In this document: positions 1-7,334 of the stretch, piece after piece
Position numbering within the stretch: the first letter of the stretch is position 1
How the letters are laid out: each line of letters begins with the position of its first letter
Source: Streptomyces sp. 130
GTDB lineage: Bacteria; Actinomycetota; Actinomycetes; Streptomycetales; Streptomycetaceae
Reading direction: 5' to 3'
NCBI RefSeq assembly: GCF_007096885.1
Contig: NZ_VJNO01000004.1
Coordinates: 62,001-126,000 of the forward strand
DNA length: 64,000 bases
Notes under the pieces: generated by a model
What the model was told of the DNA's origin: nothing
Databases searched by the model: none
What the model saw: only the letters and a program-made list of their open reading frames with translations
Made by a program: the position numbers and the translations under genes

Positions 1-54
1 GCGCCACCGCGAAGTGCCGCACCCGGCGCAGGTGCGCACGCTGACCCGGGCCGC

Positions 55-2130
55 TCACGCGTGGACCCGGGCCATCAGCAGCGCCACGTCGTCGTGGCCG
101 TCCGGGTCCCGCAGTTCCCGCAGCAGCCGGTCGCACGTCGCGTCGAGCGACGCGTCCGGGGTGCGGAGCAGCCCCAGCAGCGTCGCCAGGCGGCTGTCGA
201 TGTCGTCGTCCCGGGTCTCCACCAGGCCGTCCGTGTACAGGACCAGCCGGTCGCCCGGACCGAAGGGGACCGTGACATCGCTGAAGGGCACCCCGCCCAC
301 GCCCAGCGGCGCCCCGGCCGGCAGATCGAGCAGCACCGGCGCACCGCCCTCCGGAATCAGCACCGGCGGCAGGTGCCCGGCGGTGGACACCCGGCACCGC
401 CCGGCGCCCGGGTCGTACACGGCGTAGACACAGGTGGCGAACCACGGGTCCAGCCCGGCGGTGATCTCGTCCAGGTGCCCCAGCACCTCGGCGGGCTCCA
501 GGGAGAGCCGGGACAGGGTCTGGGTGGCGGTGCGCAGCCGCCCCATCGTGGTGGCCGCGTTGATCCCGCTGCCCATCACATCGCCCACCACCAGGGCGGT
601 CCCGCCGCCGCGCAGCCCGATCACATCGAACCAGTCCCCGCCGACCTCGTACCGCGAGGCGGCCGGCCGGTACCGGGACACCACGTCGAGGCCCGCCGGG
701 TCGTGGTGGTTGCGCGGCAGCATGCTGCGCTGGAGCGTCAGCGCGGTCTCCTGCTGCTGGCGGTAGAGGCGGGCGTTGTCGATGCCGACGGCGGCCCGGG
801 CCGCCAGCTCGGCGGCCAGCGCCTCGTCCTCGGCCGTGAACGGCAGCGGGTTGTCCGTCCGGATCAGGTCGATCGCCCCCAGCACCTCCCCCCGGGCGAT
901 CAGCGGCACCGCCAGGTACGAGTGCGCCCCGGCCTCGGCCAGCAGGGCGGCCGACCGTTCGTCGCGGGCCACCCTCGCCAGCTTCTCCGCGTCGAGATAC
1001 GGCTCCCGCACCGGCCGCGCCGTGCGCACACAGCGGGTGACGAGCCGGTCGGCGCCGTAACGGGCGGCCCGGCCCGGTGGATCGGCCGCCTCCACCACGG
1101 GCGTCGGCCGGGCGGCGACGACGGCGAGGGCCTGGATGAGGAGCGGGCCGTCGGACGGTCCCGGGCGCCCCTTCAGGACGCTGTCCAGCACATCCACCGC
1201 GGCGACGTCGGCGAGCTGCGGCACGGTGACCTCGGCCAGCTCCAGGGCCGTCTGCTCCAGGTCGAGCGTGGTGCCGATGCGCACCGAGGCGTCGGCGATC
1301 AGCGCGAGGTGCTGCCGGGCCCGCTCCGCCTCGGCCGCCGCGCGGTACCGGTCGGTGACGTCGATCAACGAGGCGGCGATCCCCAGCACCCGCCCCGCCG
1401 AGTCGTCCAGCCGGTACAGCGACACCGACCAGGCGCGGTCGCTGTCCGGGTCGGCGGGGGAGCGGCCGACCACCTGGCGCGACACCTGGGGGACACCGCT
1501 GTCCAGGACCTCCCGCGCGGCCCCCTCCAGGCCGTCCGGGCCCAGGAACGACAGCGCCTCGCCCATCGGCCGCCCCAGGTGCTCGGCGGCGCTCACGCCG
1601 TCCATCCGTTCCAGGGCGGTGTTCGCGGACAGGAAACGCAGATCGGCGTCCAGCACCGCGAGGCCGATCGGCGACTGGTCGACCAGGCCCACGGAGAGCG
1701 CGAGATCCCGCTCCACCCGGCGCAGCACGTCTCCGTCGGCCGCCAGCCCCAGCGCGTAGCAGCCGCCCCGGTCGTCCTGCAACCGCATGTTCCGGAACTC
1801 CAGCAGCCGGGTGGTGCCGTCCCTGTGCCGTACGGGGAAGACCCCGGCCCACGCCTCACCGCTGCCCATCACCTCGCCGAACAGGCGCAGCACCAGCTCG
1901 AAGTGCTCCTCGTCGACCAGCACCCGGGCGGCGAACTCGCCCAGCGCCTCCTCGGCGGAATACCCCAGGAGCCGTTCGGCCTGCGGGCTCCACAGGACGA
2001 TGCGGCCCTCGGTGTCCAGGACGAGCGCGGCGACCCCGAGGACGTCGAGCAGGCCGCTCTCGGAGGACCGGCGCCCGCCCGCCCGGCCGGCCTCGCCCCA
2101 GCCGATCCGCATGTCATCAGTGCCGCCCAC
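55..2130 (-). CDS. PAS-PAS-GAF-SpoIIE (PP2C) protein phosphatase
   Basis: Probable Ser/Thr phosphatase that reverses phosphorylation of an anti-anti-sigma (STAS) protein, releasing a sigma factor. Starting at GTG 2130 it is 691 aa. A first PAS domain begins near residue 20 (LVLDTEGRIVLWSP), a second near 145, a GAF domain lies around 270-450, and a C-terminal SpoIIE/PP2C domain carries the metal-site segments VGGDWFDV and VVGDVMGSG. There are no membrane segments, so it is cytosolic and sensed through PAS/GAF. The GTG was chosen because GGAAGG sits 7 bases upstream; ATG 2112 has no such site. It lacks the C-terminal kinase-like ATPase domain seen in the protein at 24674. The ligand is unknown. 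Confidence 0.9.
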   Translation of the reverse strand: MGGTDDMRIGWGEAGRAGGRRSSESGLLDVLGVAALVLDTEGRIVLWSPQAERLLGYSAEEALGEFAARVLVDEEHFELVLRLFGEVMGSGEAWAGVFPVRHRDGTTRLLEFRNMRLQDDRGGCYALGLAADGDVLRRVERDLALSVGLVDQSPIGLAVLDADLRFLSANTALERMDGVSAAEHLGRPMGEALSFLGPDGLEGAAREVLDSGVPQVSRQVVGRSPADPDSDRAWSVSLYRLDDSAGRVLGIAASLIDVTDRYRAAAEAERARQHLALIADASVRIGTTLDLEQTALELAEVTVPQLADVAAVDVLDSVLKGRPGPSDGPLLIQALAVVAARPTPVVEAADPPGRAARYGADRLVTRCVRTARPVREPYLDAEKLARVARDERSAALLAEAGAHSYLAVPLIARGEVLGAIDLIRTDNPLPFTAEDEALAAELAARAAVGIDNARLYRQQQETALTLQRSMLPRNHHDPAGLDVVSRYRPAASRYEVGGDWFDVIGLRGGGTALVVGDVMGSGINAATTMGRLRTATQTLSRLSLEPAEVLGHLDEITAGLDPWFATCVYAVYDPGAGRCRVSTAGHLPPVLIPEGGAPVLLDLPAGAPLGVGGVPFSDVTVPFGPGDRLVLYTDGLVETRDDDIDSRLATLLGLLRTPDASLDATCDRLLRELRDPDGHDDVALLMARVHA

Positions 2131-2331
2131 GGACGATCCTTCCCAGCCGTCACCGTGCCCGACGCAGGCCCGCCGTCTCCCATGATCGCCCCTGAGCCGC
2201 CGCCCCCGCAGCTTTGAGGGACGTGAAGAGGACGCGAAGGAAGGGCCGCCGGGGTTTCGGGGGCGCAAAGCCGGTCACCCGCAGCGTACCGAGGCAAACG
2301 CGACGCACACGACCGTCAGGAGTGAGAGTCC

Positions 2332-2586
2332 ATGGAGAACTGGCGCACGCACGCGGCCTGCCGCGACGAGGACCCGGACCTGTTCTTCCCCATCGGCACC
2401 AGCGGTCCCGCGCTCGTCCAGGCCGAGGAGGCGAAGGCGGTGTGCCGACGCTGCCCCGTACAGCAGGAATGCCTGCGGTGGGCCCTGGAGAACAACCAGG
2501 ACGCCGGGGTGTGGGGTGGTCTCGGCGAGAACGAGCGGCGCGCCCTGAAGCGCCGCACCCGGCACCGGACGCACCGCTCGGGATGA
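2332..2586 (+). CDS. WhiB-family iron-sulfur regulator (WblE/WhiB1-like)
   Basis: Small (84 aa) redox- or NO-sensitive transcription factor that normally binds a [4Fe-4S] cluster and works with the main sigma factor. The four cluster cysteines are C10, C38, C41 and C47 (spacing CX27CX2CX5C). The GVWGG turn is at 59-63, followed by a basic tail (RRALKRRTRHR) suited to DNA binding. The N-terminus and the FFPIG segment resemble WblE/WhiB1-type proteins more than WhiB, WhiD or WblA, but I cannot assign orthology, so no symbol is given. AGGAG lies 9 bases before the ATG. The divergent phosphatase upstream is separated by about 200 bp, and a DUF1232 gene follows 22 bp downstream. Confidence 0.92.
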   Translation: MENWRTHAACRDEDPDLFFPIGTSGPALVQAEEAKAVCRRCPVQQECLRWALENNQDAGVWGGLGENERRALKRRTRHRTHRSG

Positions 2587-2608
2587 GCCGGATGAGGCAG
2601 GATGAAGC

Positions 2609-2929
2609 ATGGACACCAACACGTGGATCATCGCCGGCGCGGCACTCGTGCTGCTCATGCTGGCCGTCGCCGGCGTCCTCCTGGTGCGGGTCCTGAGGGC
2701 CAGGAAACTGCTGGCCGACGCCGGTGTCCCGCTGCACAACAAGGCGCTGGTCTGGGCGGCGGTGCTGTACACCGTGTCGCCGGTCGACCTGCTGCCGGAC
2801 CCGGTCTACCTCGATGACATCGGGTTCCTCCTGCTGGCCCTGCGCTCGCTGCACGCGGCGGCGCGGGCCGCGGGGGTCGGCGGGCGCCCGGAGCGGCCCG
2901 CGGAGACCGGGCGCGACCTCGTCCGGTAG
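2609..2929 (+). CDS. DUF1232 (YkvA-type) membrane protein
   Basis: A 106-aa protein with one clear N-terminal membrane helix (residues 7-28) followed by the DUF1232 signature YTVSPVDLLPDPVYLDD at 54-70, within a second hydrophobic stretch. Family members are small membrane proteins of unknown biochemical role. The ATG at 2609 lies only 22 bp after the WhiB-like gene, so the two may be cotranscribed. The C-terminal 25 residues are polar and probably disordered. Function is unknown. Confidence 0.85.
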   Translation: MDTNTWIIAGAALVLLMLAVAGVLLVRVLRARKLLADAGVPLHNKALVWAAVLYTVSPVDLLPDPVYLDDIGFLLLALRSLHAAARAAGVGGRPERPAETGRDLVR

Positions 2930-3001
2930 TTCCCCGCGCACCACCCGGTGAACCCGGCGCGTCCTGATCGTTGACAGCTGGACGCGTACACGTCACTCTC
3001 C

Positions 3002-3019
3002 TGGGAGAGCGCTCTCCCA
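3002..3019. promoter_or_regulatory. LacI-type palindromic operator before the F5/8C glycosidase gene
   Basis: Perfect 18-bp palindrome TGGGAGAGCGCTCTCCCA with a central CG, as in LacI-family operators. A TTGACA hexamer lies at 2971-2976, so the palindrome falls at or just after the expected transcription start. It is the CebR box core with an extra AG/CT on each side. The regulated gene starts at 3066. Confidence 0.72.
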
Positions 3020-3065
3020 ACCCGCCGCGGGATGCCCGTCCCGCACTCTTCCGCCAGGAGAGAAT

Positions 3066-5243
3066 GTGCCCAGAGCCGGTTCGGCCCTGCCCGCGAGACC
3101 CCGCGCGGGCACGCTGCTGATCACCCTTCTCGCCCTCGTCGCCTCGTCGCTGGTCATGCTGACCGCGCCCGGCGCGCGGGCCGCGGAATCCCTGCTGTCG
3201 CAGGGGAAGACCGCCACCGCCTCCTCCTCGGAGGGCGCCGGCTACGCGGCATCGGCCGCCGTGGACGGAAACCTCACCGGCACCCGCTGGGCCAGTGAGT
3301 GGAGCGACCCCCAGTGGCTCCGGGTCGACCTGGGCGCCACCGCCGACCTCAGCAGGGTCGTCCTGACCTGGGAGTCGGCCTTCGGCAAGGCGTACGAGAT
3401 CCAGGCGTCCGACAACGGCTCCGACTGGCGCACCCTGAAGACCGTCACCAACGGCGACGGCGGCACCGACGACCTCGCGGTCAGCGGTTCCGGCCGCTAC
3501 GTCAGAATGCACGGCACCGCCCGCTCCGGCGGCTACGGCTACTCCCTGTGGGAGTTCCAGGTGTACGGCACCACCGGCTCCACCGACCCGGACCCCGGCA
3601 CCGGCGGAGCCGTCCGCGTCACCGGTTCGCAGGGAAACTGGCAGCTCACCGTCGGCGGCGAGCCGTACCAGGTCAAGGGCCTGACCTGGGGGCCCTCCGT
3701 CAACGACGCGGCGCGCTACATGCCCGACCTGAAGTCCATGGGCGTCAACACCATCCGGACCTGGGGCACCGACGGCACCTCCAAGCCGCTGCTCGACGCG
3801 GCGGCGGCCAACGGCATCCGCGTGGTCAGCGGCTTCTGGCTGCAGCCCGGCGGCGGCCCGGGCTCGGGCGGCTGCGTCGACTACCTGACCGACGACGCCT
3901 ACAAGTCCTCGTCGCTCACCGAATTCGCCAAGTGGGTGGACACGTACAAGAGCCACCCCGGTGTGCTCATGTGGAACGTCGGCAACGAGTCGGTGCTCGG
4001 GCTGCAGAACTGCTACGGCGGCGACGAACTGGAGAAGCAGCGCGACGCCTACACCACCTTCGTCAACGACGTCGCGAAGAAGATCCACACCATCGACCCG
4101 GACCACCCGGTGACCTCCACCGACGCCTGGACCGGTGCCTGGCCCTACTACAAGCGCAACGCCCCCGACCTCGACCTGTACTCGATGAACTCCTACGGAG
4201 ACATCTGCGGAGTGCGCACCGCCTGGGAGACGGGCGGCTACACCAAGCCCTACCTCATCACCGAGGGCGGCCCGGCCGGTGAGTGGGAGGTGCCGGACGA
4301 CGCCAACGGGGTCCCGGACGAGCCCACCGACGTACAGAAGGCCGAGGGCTACACCAAGGCGTGGAACTGCGTCACCGCACACCGGGGTGTCGCGCTGGGC
4401 GCCACCTTCTTCCACTACGGCACCGAGCACGACTTCGGCGGCGTCTGGTTCAACGTGGTGCCGGACGGCAAGAAGCGGCTCTCCTACTACGCCCTGAAGA
4501 AGGCGTACAGCGGCTCCACCGCGGGTGACAACACCCCGCCCGTCATCAGCGACATGACGGTGCAGAACGCCGGCGGCGCTCCCGCGGGCAAGGAATTCAC
4601 CCTGCGGGCCGACGTCCGCGACCCGGACAACGACCCGGTCACGTACAAGATCTACCTGAGCGGCAACTACGCGACCGGTGACAAGGCTCTGGTGGAGGCC
4701 ACCTGGCGGTCCACCGGCACCGGCACCTTCGCGGTGACCGCGCCCGGACGGCTCGGGGTGTGGAAGGTGTACATCCAGGCCGAGGACGGGCACGGCAACG
4801 CCGGCATCGAGACCAAGTCGGTGAAGGTCGTGGTGCCCCCGGTCAGCGGCACCAACATCGCGCTCGGCCGCCCCGCCACCGCCACCTCCGCCCAGGCCGG
4901 CAGCAGCGGCTGCCCCTGCACCGCGGCGATGGCGACCGACGGACGGCTGGACACCCGGTGGGCCAGCGACTGGAGCGACCTGCAGTCCATCCAGGTCGAC
5001 CTGGGTGAGCGGAAGTCGTTCCGCCACCTCCAGCTGGTGTGGGACCCGGCCTACGCGAAGTCCTACGAGGTGCTGGTGTCGGACGACGGCGACTCCTGGC
5101 GGTCCGTGTACACCACGACCACCGGGGACGGTGACGCCGACGACCTCGACCTCGCGCAGACCGCCCGCTACGTGAAGCTCGCTCTCACCCAGCGGGGCAC
5201 GGCGTGGGGCTACTCCCTGTGGGAGTTCGGCATCTACGCCTGA
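3066..5243 (+). CDS. Secreted clan GH-A (GH2-like TIM barrel) glycoside hydrolase with two F5/8C (discoidin) domains
   Basis: Predicted extracellular polysaccharide hydrolase of 725 aa. A Sec signal peptide ends near residue 40 (GARA/AE). An F5/8C carbohydrate-binding domain follows (about 42-165), then a TIM barrel (about 180-480), an Ig-like module (about 490-590) and a second F5/8C domain (about 597-725). The barrel has the clan GH-A acid/base in WNVGNES (E308) and a likely nucleophile in LITEGGP (E400). The GTG start is supported by AGGAG just upstream. A LacI-type operator precedes the gene and a strong terminator follows it, so it appears monocistronic. The substrate is not evident; a beta-glycan is the best guess from the operator type. 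Confidence 0.88.
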   Translation: MPRAGSALPARPRAGTLLITLLALVASSLVMLTAPGARAAESLLSQGKTATASSSEGAGYAASAAVDGNLTGTRWASEWSDPQWLRVDLGATADLSRVVLTWESAFGKAYEIQASDNGSDWRTLKTVTNGDGGTDDLAVSGSGRYVRMHGTARSGGYGYSLWEFQVYGTTGSTDPDPGTGGAVRVTGSQGNWQLTVGGEPYQVKGLTWGPSVNDAARYMPDLKSMGVNTIRTWGTDGTSKPLLDAAAANGIRVVSGFWLQPGGGPGSGGCVDYLTDDAYKSSSLTEFAKWVDTYKSHPGVLMWNVGNESVLGLQNCYGGDELEKQRDAYTTFVNDVAKKIHTIDPDHPVTSTDAWTGAWPYYKRNAPDLDLYSMNSYGDICGVRTAWETGGYTKPYLITEGGPAGEWEVPDDANGVPDEPTDVQKAEGYTKAWNCVTAHRGVALGATFFHYGTEHDFGGVWFNVVPDGKKRLSYYALKKAYSGSTAGDNTPPVISDMTVQNAGGAPAGKEFTLRADVRDPDNDPVTYKIYLSGNYATGDKALVEATWRSTGTGTFAVTAPGRLGVWKVYIQAEDGHGNAGIETKSVKVVVPPVSGTNIALGRPATATSAQAGSSGCPCTAAMATDGRLDTRWASDWSDLQSIQVDLGERKSFRHLQLVWDPAYAKSYEVLVSDDGDSWRSVYTTTTGDGDADDLDLAQTARYVKLALTQRGTAWGYSLWEFGIYA

Positions 5244-5248
5244 GGACC

Positions 5249-5288
5249 GGGCGGGCACCGGCGGGACCGTCCCCGCCGGTGCCCGCCC
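5249..5288. terminator. Strong hairpin terminator after the F5/8C glycosidase
   Basis: Perfect 17-bp GC-rich stem (5249-5265 pairs with 5272-5288) with a 6-base loop, starting 5 bp after the stop codon. No U tract follows, as is usual in Streptomyces. Confidence 0.8.
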
Positions 5289-5328
5289 CGGCGCGTGTCG
5301 GTGGCCGCACAGGGGAAGGGGAACGGCC

Positions 5329-5850
5329 ATGGTTGAACGCATGAACGTCACCGACATCCTGACCGATGGGTACGCCCGCATCCAGGAGGCCGTGCACGCG
5401 GCCGTCGAGGGCCTGGGCCCCGACGACCTCCACGCCCGGCTCGACGACGGGGCCAACTCGATCGCCTGGCTCATCTGGCACCTGACCCGCGTCCAGGACG
5501 ACCACATCGCGGACGCGGCCGGCACCGAACAGCTCTGGACCGCCCAGAACTGGGCGAGCCGCTTCGACCTGCCCCTTCCCACCGACGCCACCGGGTACGG
5601 GCAGAGCAGCGAGGAGGTCGCGGCCGTCCGGGTGGGCTCGGCCGATCTGCTCACCGGCTACTACGACGCCGTCCACGAGAACACCCTCGGCTACCTCCGG
5701 GGCCTGGACGGCCACGCGCTGGGCCGCGTCGTGGACGAGGGGTGGGACCCGCCGGTCACGCTGGGGGTGCGGCTGGTCAGCGTCCTGTCGGACGCACTCC
5801 AGCACGCCGGCCAGGCGGCCTTCGTCCGGGGGGTGCTGGAGCGCCGCTAG
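5329..5850 (+). CDS. DinB-like / DUF664 family protein
   Basis: A 173-aa member of the DinB/YfiT four-helix superfamily, which includes mycothiol-, bacillithiol- or glutathione-dependent metalloenzymes. The segment SIAWLIWHLTRVQDDH (44-59) and the C-terminal DALQHAGQ (H159) supply the histidines expected to bind a divalent metal. In an actinomycete a mycothiol S-transferase role is plausible but not shown. ATG 5329 follows a GGGGAAGGGG purine run. The stop codon is only 2 bp from the convergent gene at 5853. Confidence 0.85.
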   Translation: MVERMNVTDILTDGYARIQEAVHAAVEGLGPDDLHARLDDGANSIAWLIWHLTRVQDDHIADAAGTEQLWTAQNWASRFDLPLPTDATGYGQSSEEVAAVRVGSADLLTGYYDAVHENTLGYLRGLDGHALGRVVDEGWDPPVTLGVRLVSVLSDALQHAGQAAFVRGVLERR

Positions 5851-5852
5851 CC

Positions 5853-7205
5853 TCACGTACGGTCGTGCTCGCGGCCGGGTCCCGCGCCGGACAGATGGCC
5901 CAGGAACCACGCGCGGGCCCGCTCGGCGACCTCGTCCAGCGCGCCAGGCTCCTCGAACAGATGCGTCGCGCCGGGAACGACGTCGAGCCGGCTCTCGCAG
6001 CGCAGCTCCGCCCGGGCCCGGCGGTTCAGGTCCAGCACCTCGGTGTCCCGGCCGCCCACCAGCAGCAGGGTGGGGGAGCGGACCTCGCCCAGGCGGGCGC
6101 CCGCCAGATCGGGCCGGCCGCCCCGCGAGACGACCGCGCCGACACTCGTGTCCCGGTCCGCGCCCAGAACGGCCGCCGCCTGGAGCGCCGCGGCCGCGCC
6201 CGTGCTGGCACCGAAGACGCCGAGCGGCCCGGGCGCACGGCCCCGCACCCAGGCGGCGGCGTCCACCAGGCGGCCGGCCAGGGCCGCGATGTCGAAGACG
6301 TGGCCGCCCTCCGCCTCCTCGTCCGCGGTGAGCAGGTCGAACAGCAGCGTGCCGAGGCCGGCCCGGTTCAGCGCCGCCGCCACCGACCGGTTGCGCGGGC
6401 TGTGCCGGCTGCTCCCGGAGCCGTGGGCGAACACCACGAGCGCCCCGGAGCCGCCGGCCGGGGTGAGGGTGCCGGGCAGGCCGACCCCGCCGGCCTCCAC
6501 CAGGACGTCGCTGGTCAGCCGGGGCCCGTCCGGCCGGGCGGCCCGGGCCAGCAGCGCGACGACCTCCTCGTCCGGCGTCTGGCCGAAGTCCCGGTACCAC
6601 TCGCCGACCGCCGAGAAACCGGCCGGTGACGACAGGCAGACCAGTTCGTCCGCCTCCTCGCGCAGCCGGGCGGCGGCGGACGGCGGCGCGACCGGCACCG
6701 CCAGCACCACGTGCGCGGCGCCCTGCGCCCGGGCCACCGCGCAGGCGGCGAGCGCGGTCGCGCCGGTGGCGATCCCGTCGTCCACGAGGACCACGGTGCG
6801 CCCGGCCAGCGGGACGCGCGGCCGGTCGCCCCGGAACTTCCCGGCCCGGCGCCGCAGTTCGGCCTCCTCCGCCTCCTGGACGGCCGCGGTGTCGGAGTCC
6901 GACACCCCGGCCCGGCGCACGATGTCGTCGCTGATGATCCGGACGCCGCCCTCCCCGATGGCTCCGAAGCCCAGTTCCGGGTGGTGCGGGACGCCCAGTT
7001 TGCGGACCACGATGACGTCCAGCGGGGCGCCGAGCTCCAGCGCGACACGGAAGGCCACCGGCACACCGCCGCGGGGGAGTCCCAGCACGACGGGATCGCT
7101 CTGCGCGAGGGGACGGAGGGATTCGGCGAGCCGCCGGCCCGCGTCGGCCCGGTCGGCGAACAGCACGGGACTCACCCCACATCGACAGCTGCGTACGGCC
7201 GTCAC
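5853..7205 (-). CDS. Phosphoribosyltransferase fused to an alpha/beta hydrolase
   Basis: A two-domain protein of 450 aa. The N-terminal half is a type I phosphoribosyltransferase with the PRPP loop VVLVDDGIATGAT near residue 140. The C-terminal half is a dienelactone-hydrolase-like alpha/beta hydrolase with nucleophile elbow GASTG, an acidic residue in VGGRDTEV and a histidine in GATHLFEEPG. Such fusions occur in actinobacteria without a firm function. The start is uncertain: GTG 7205 or GTG 7175 (440 aa, begins VSPVLFADR); neither has a textbook ribosome site. It may be read with the upstream PP2C gene, 129 bp away. Confidence 0.87.
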   Translation of the reverse strand: MTAVRSCRCGVSPVLFADRADAGRRLAESLRPLAQSDPVVLGLPRGGVPVAFRVALELGAPLDVIVVRKLGVPHHPELGFGAIGEGGVRIISDDIVRRAGVSDSDTAAVQEAEEAELRRRAGKFRGDRPRVPLAGRTVVLVDDGIATGATALAACAVARAQGAAHVVLAVPVAPPSAAARLREEADELVCLSSPAGFSAVGEWYRDFGQTPDEEVVALLARAARPDGPRLTSDVLVEAGGVGLPGTLTPAGGSGALVVFAHGSGSSRHSPRNRSVAAALNRAGLGTLLFDLLTADEEAEGGHVFDIAALAGRLVDAAAWVRGRAPGPLGVFGASTGAAAALQAAAVLGADRDTSVGAVVSRGGRPDLAGARLGEVRSPTLLLVGGRDTEVLDLNRRARAELRCESRLDVVPGATHLFEEPGALDEVAERARAWFLGHLSGAGPGREHDRT

Positions 7206-7334
7206 CCGTCGAGTGCCGGGCGACGCGCGTACCTCGTTCCAATCAACCGCGCTCGCCCGGCCCGCGCAAATCGGCGAAGGCGCGCGGGATCCCGAAACAC
7301 CTGCCGGCCGCTTGCCGGATGAAGCGGCCGCGCG

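Noticed and set aside
2655..5654. Very long open frame on the minus strand (about 1000 codons) opposite the F5/8C glycosidase
   Set aside because: It is antisense to a gene with clear domains, has no recognisable motif, and runs through a terminator. Long opposite frames are normal in 70%-GC DNA.
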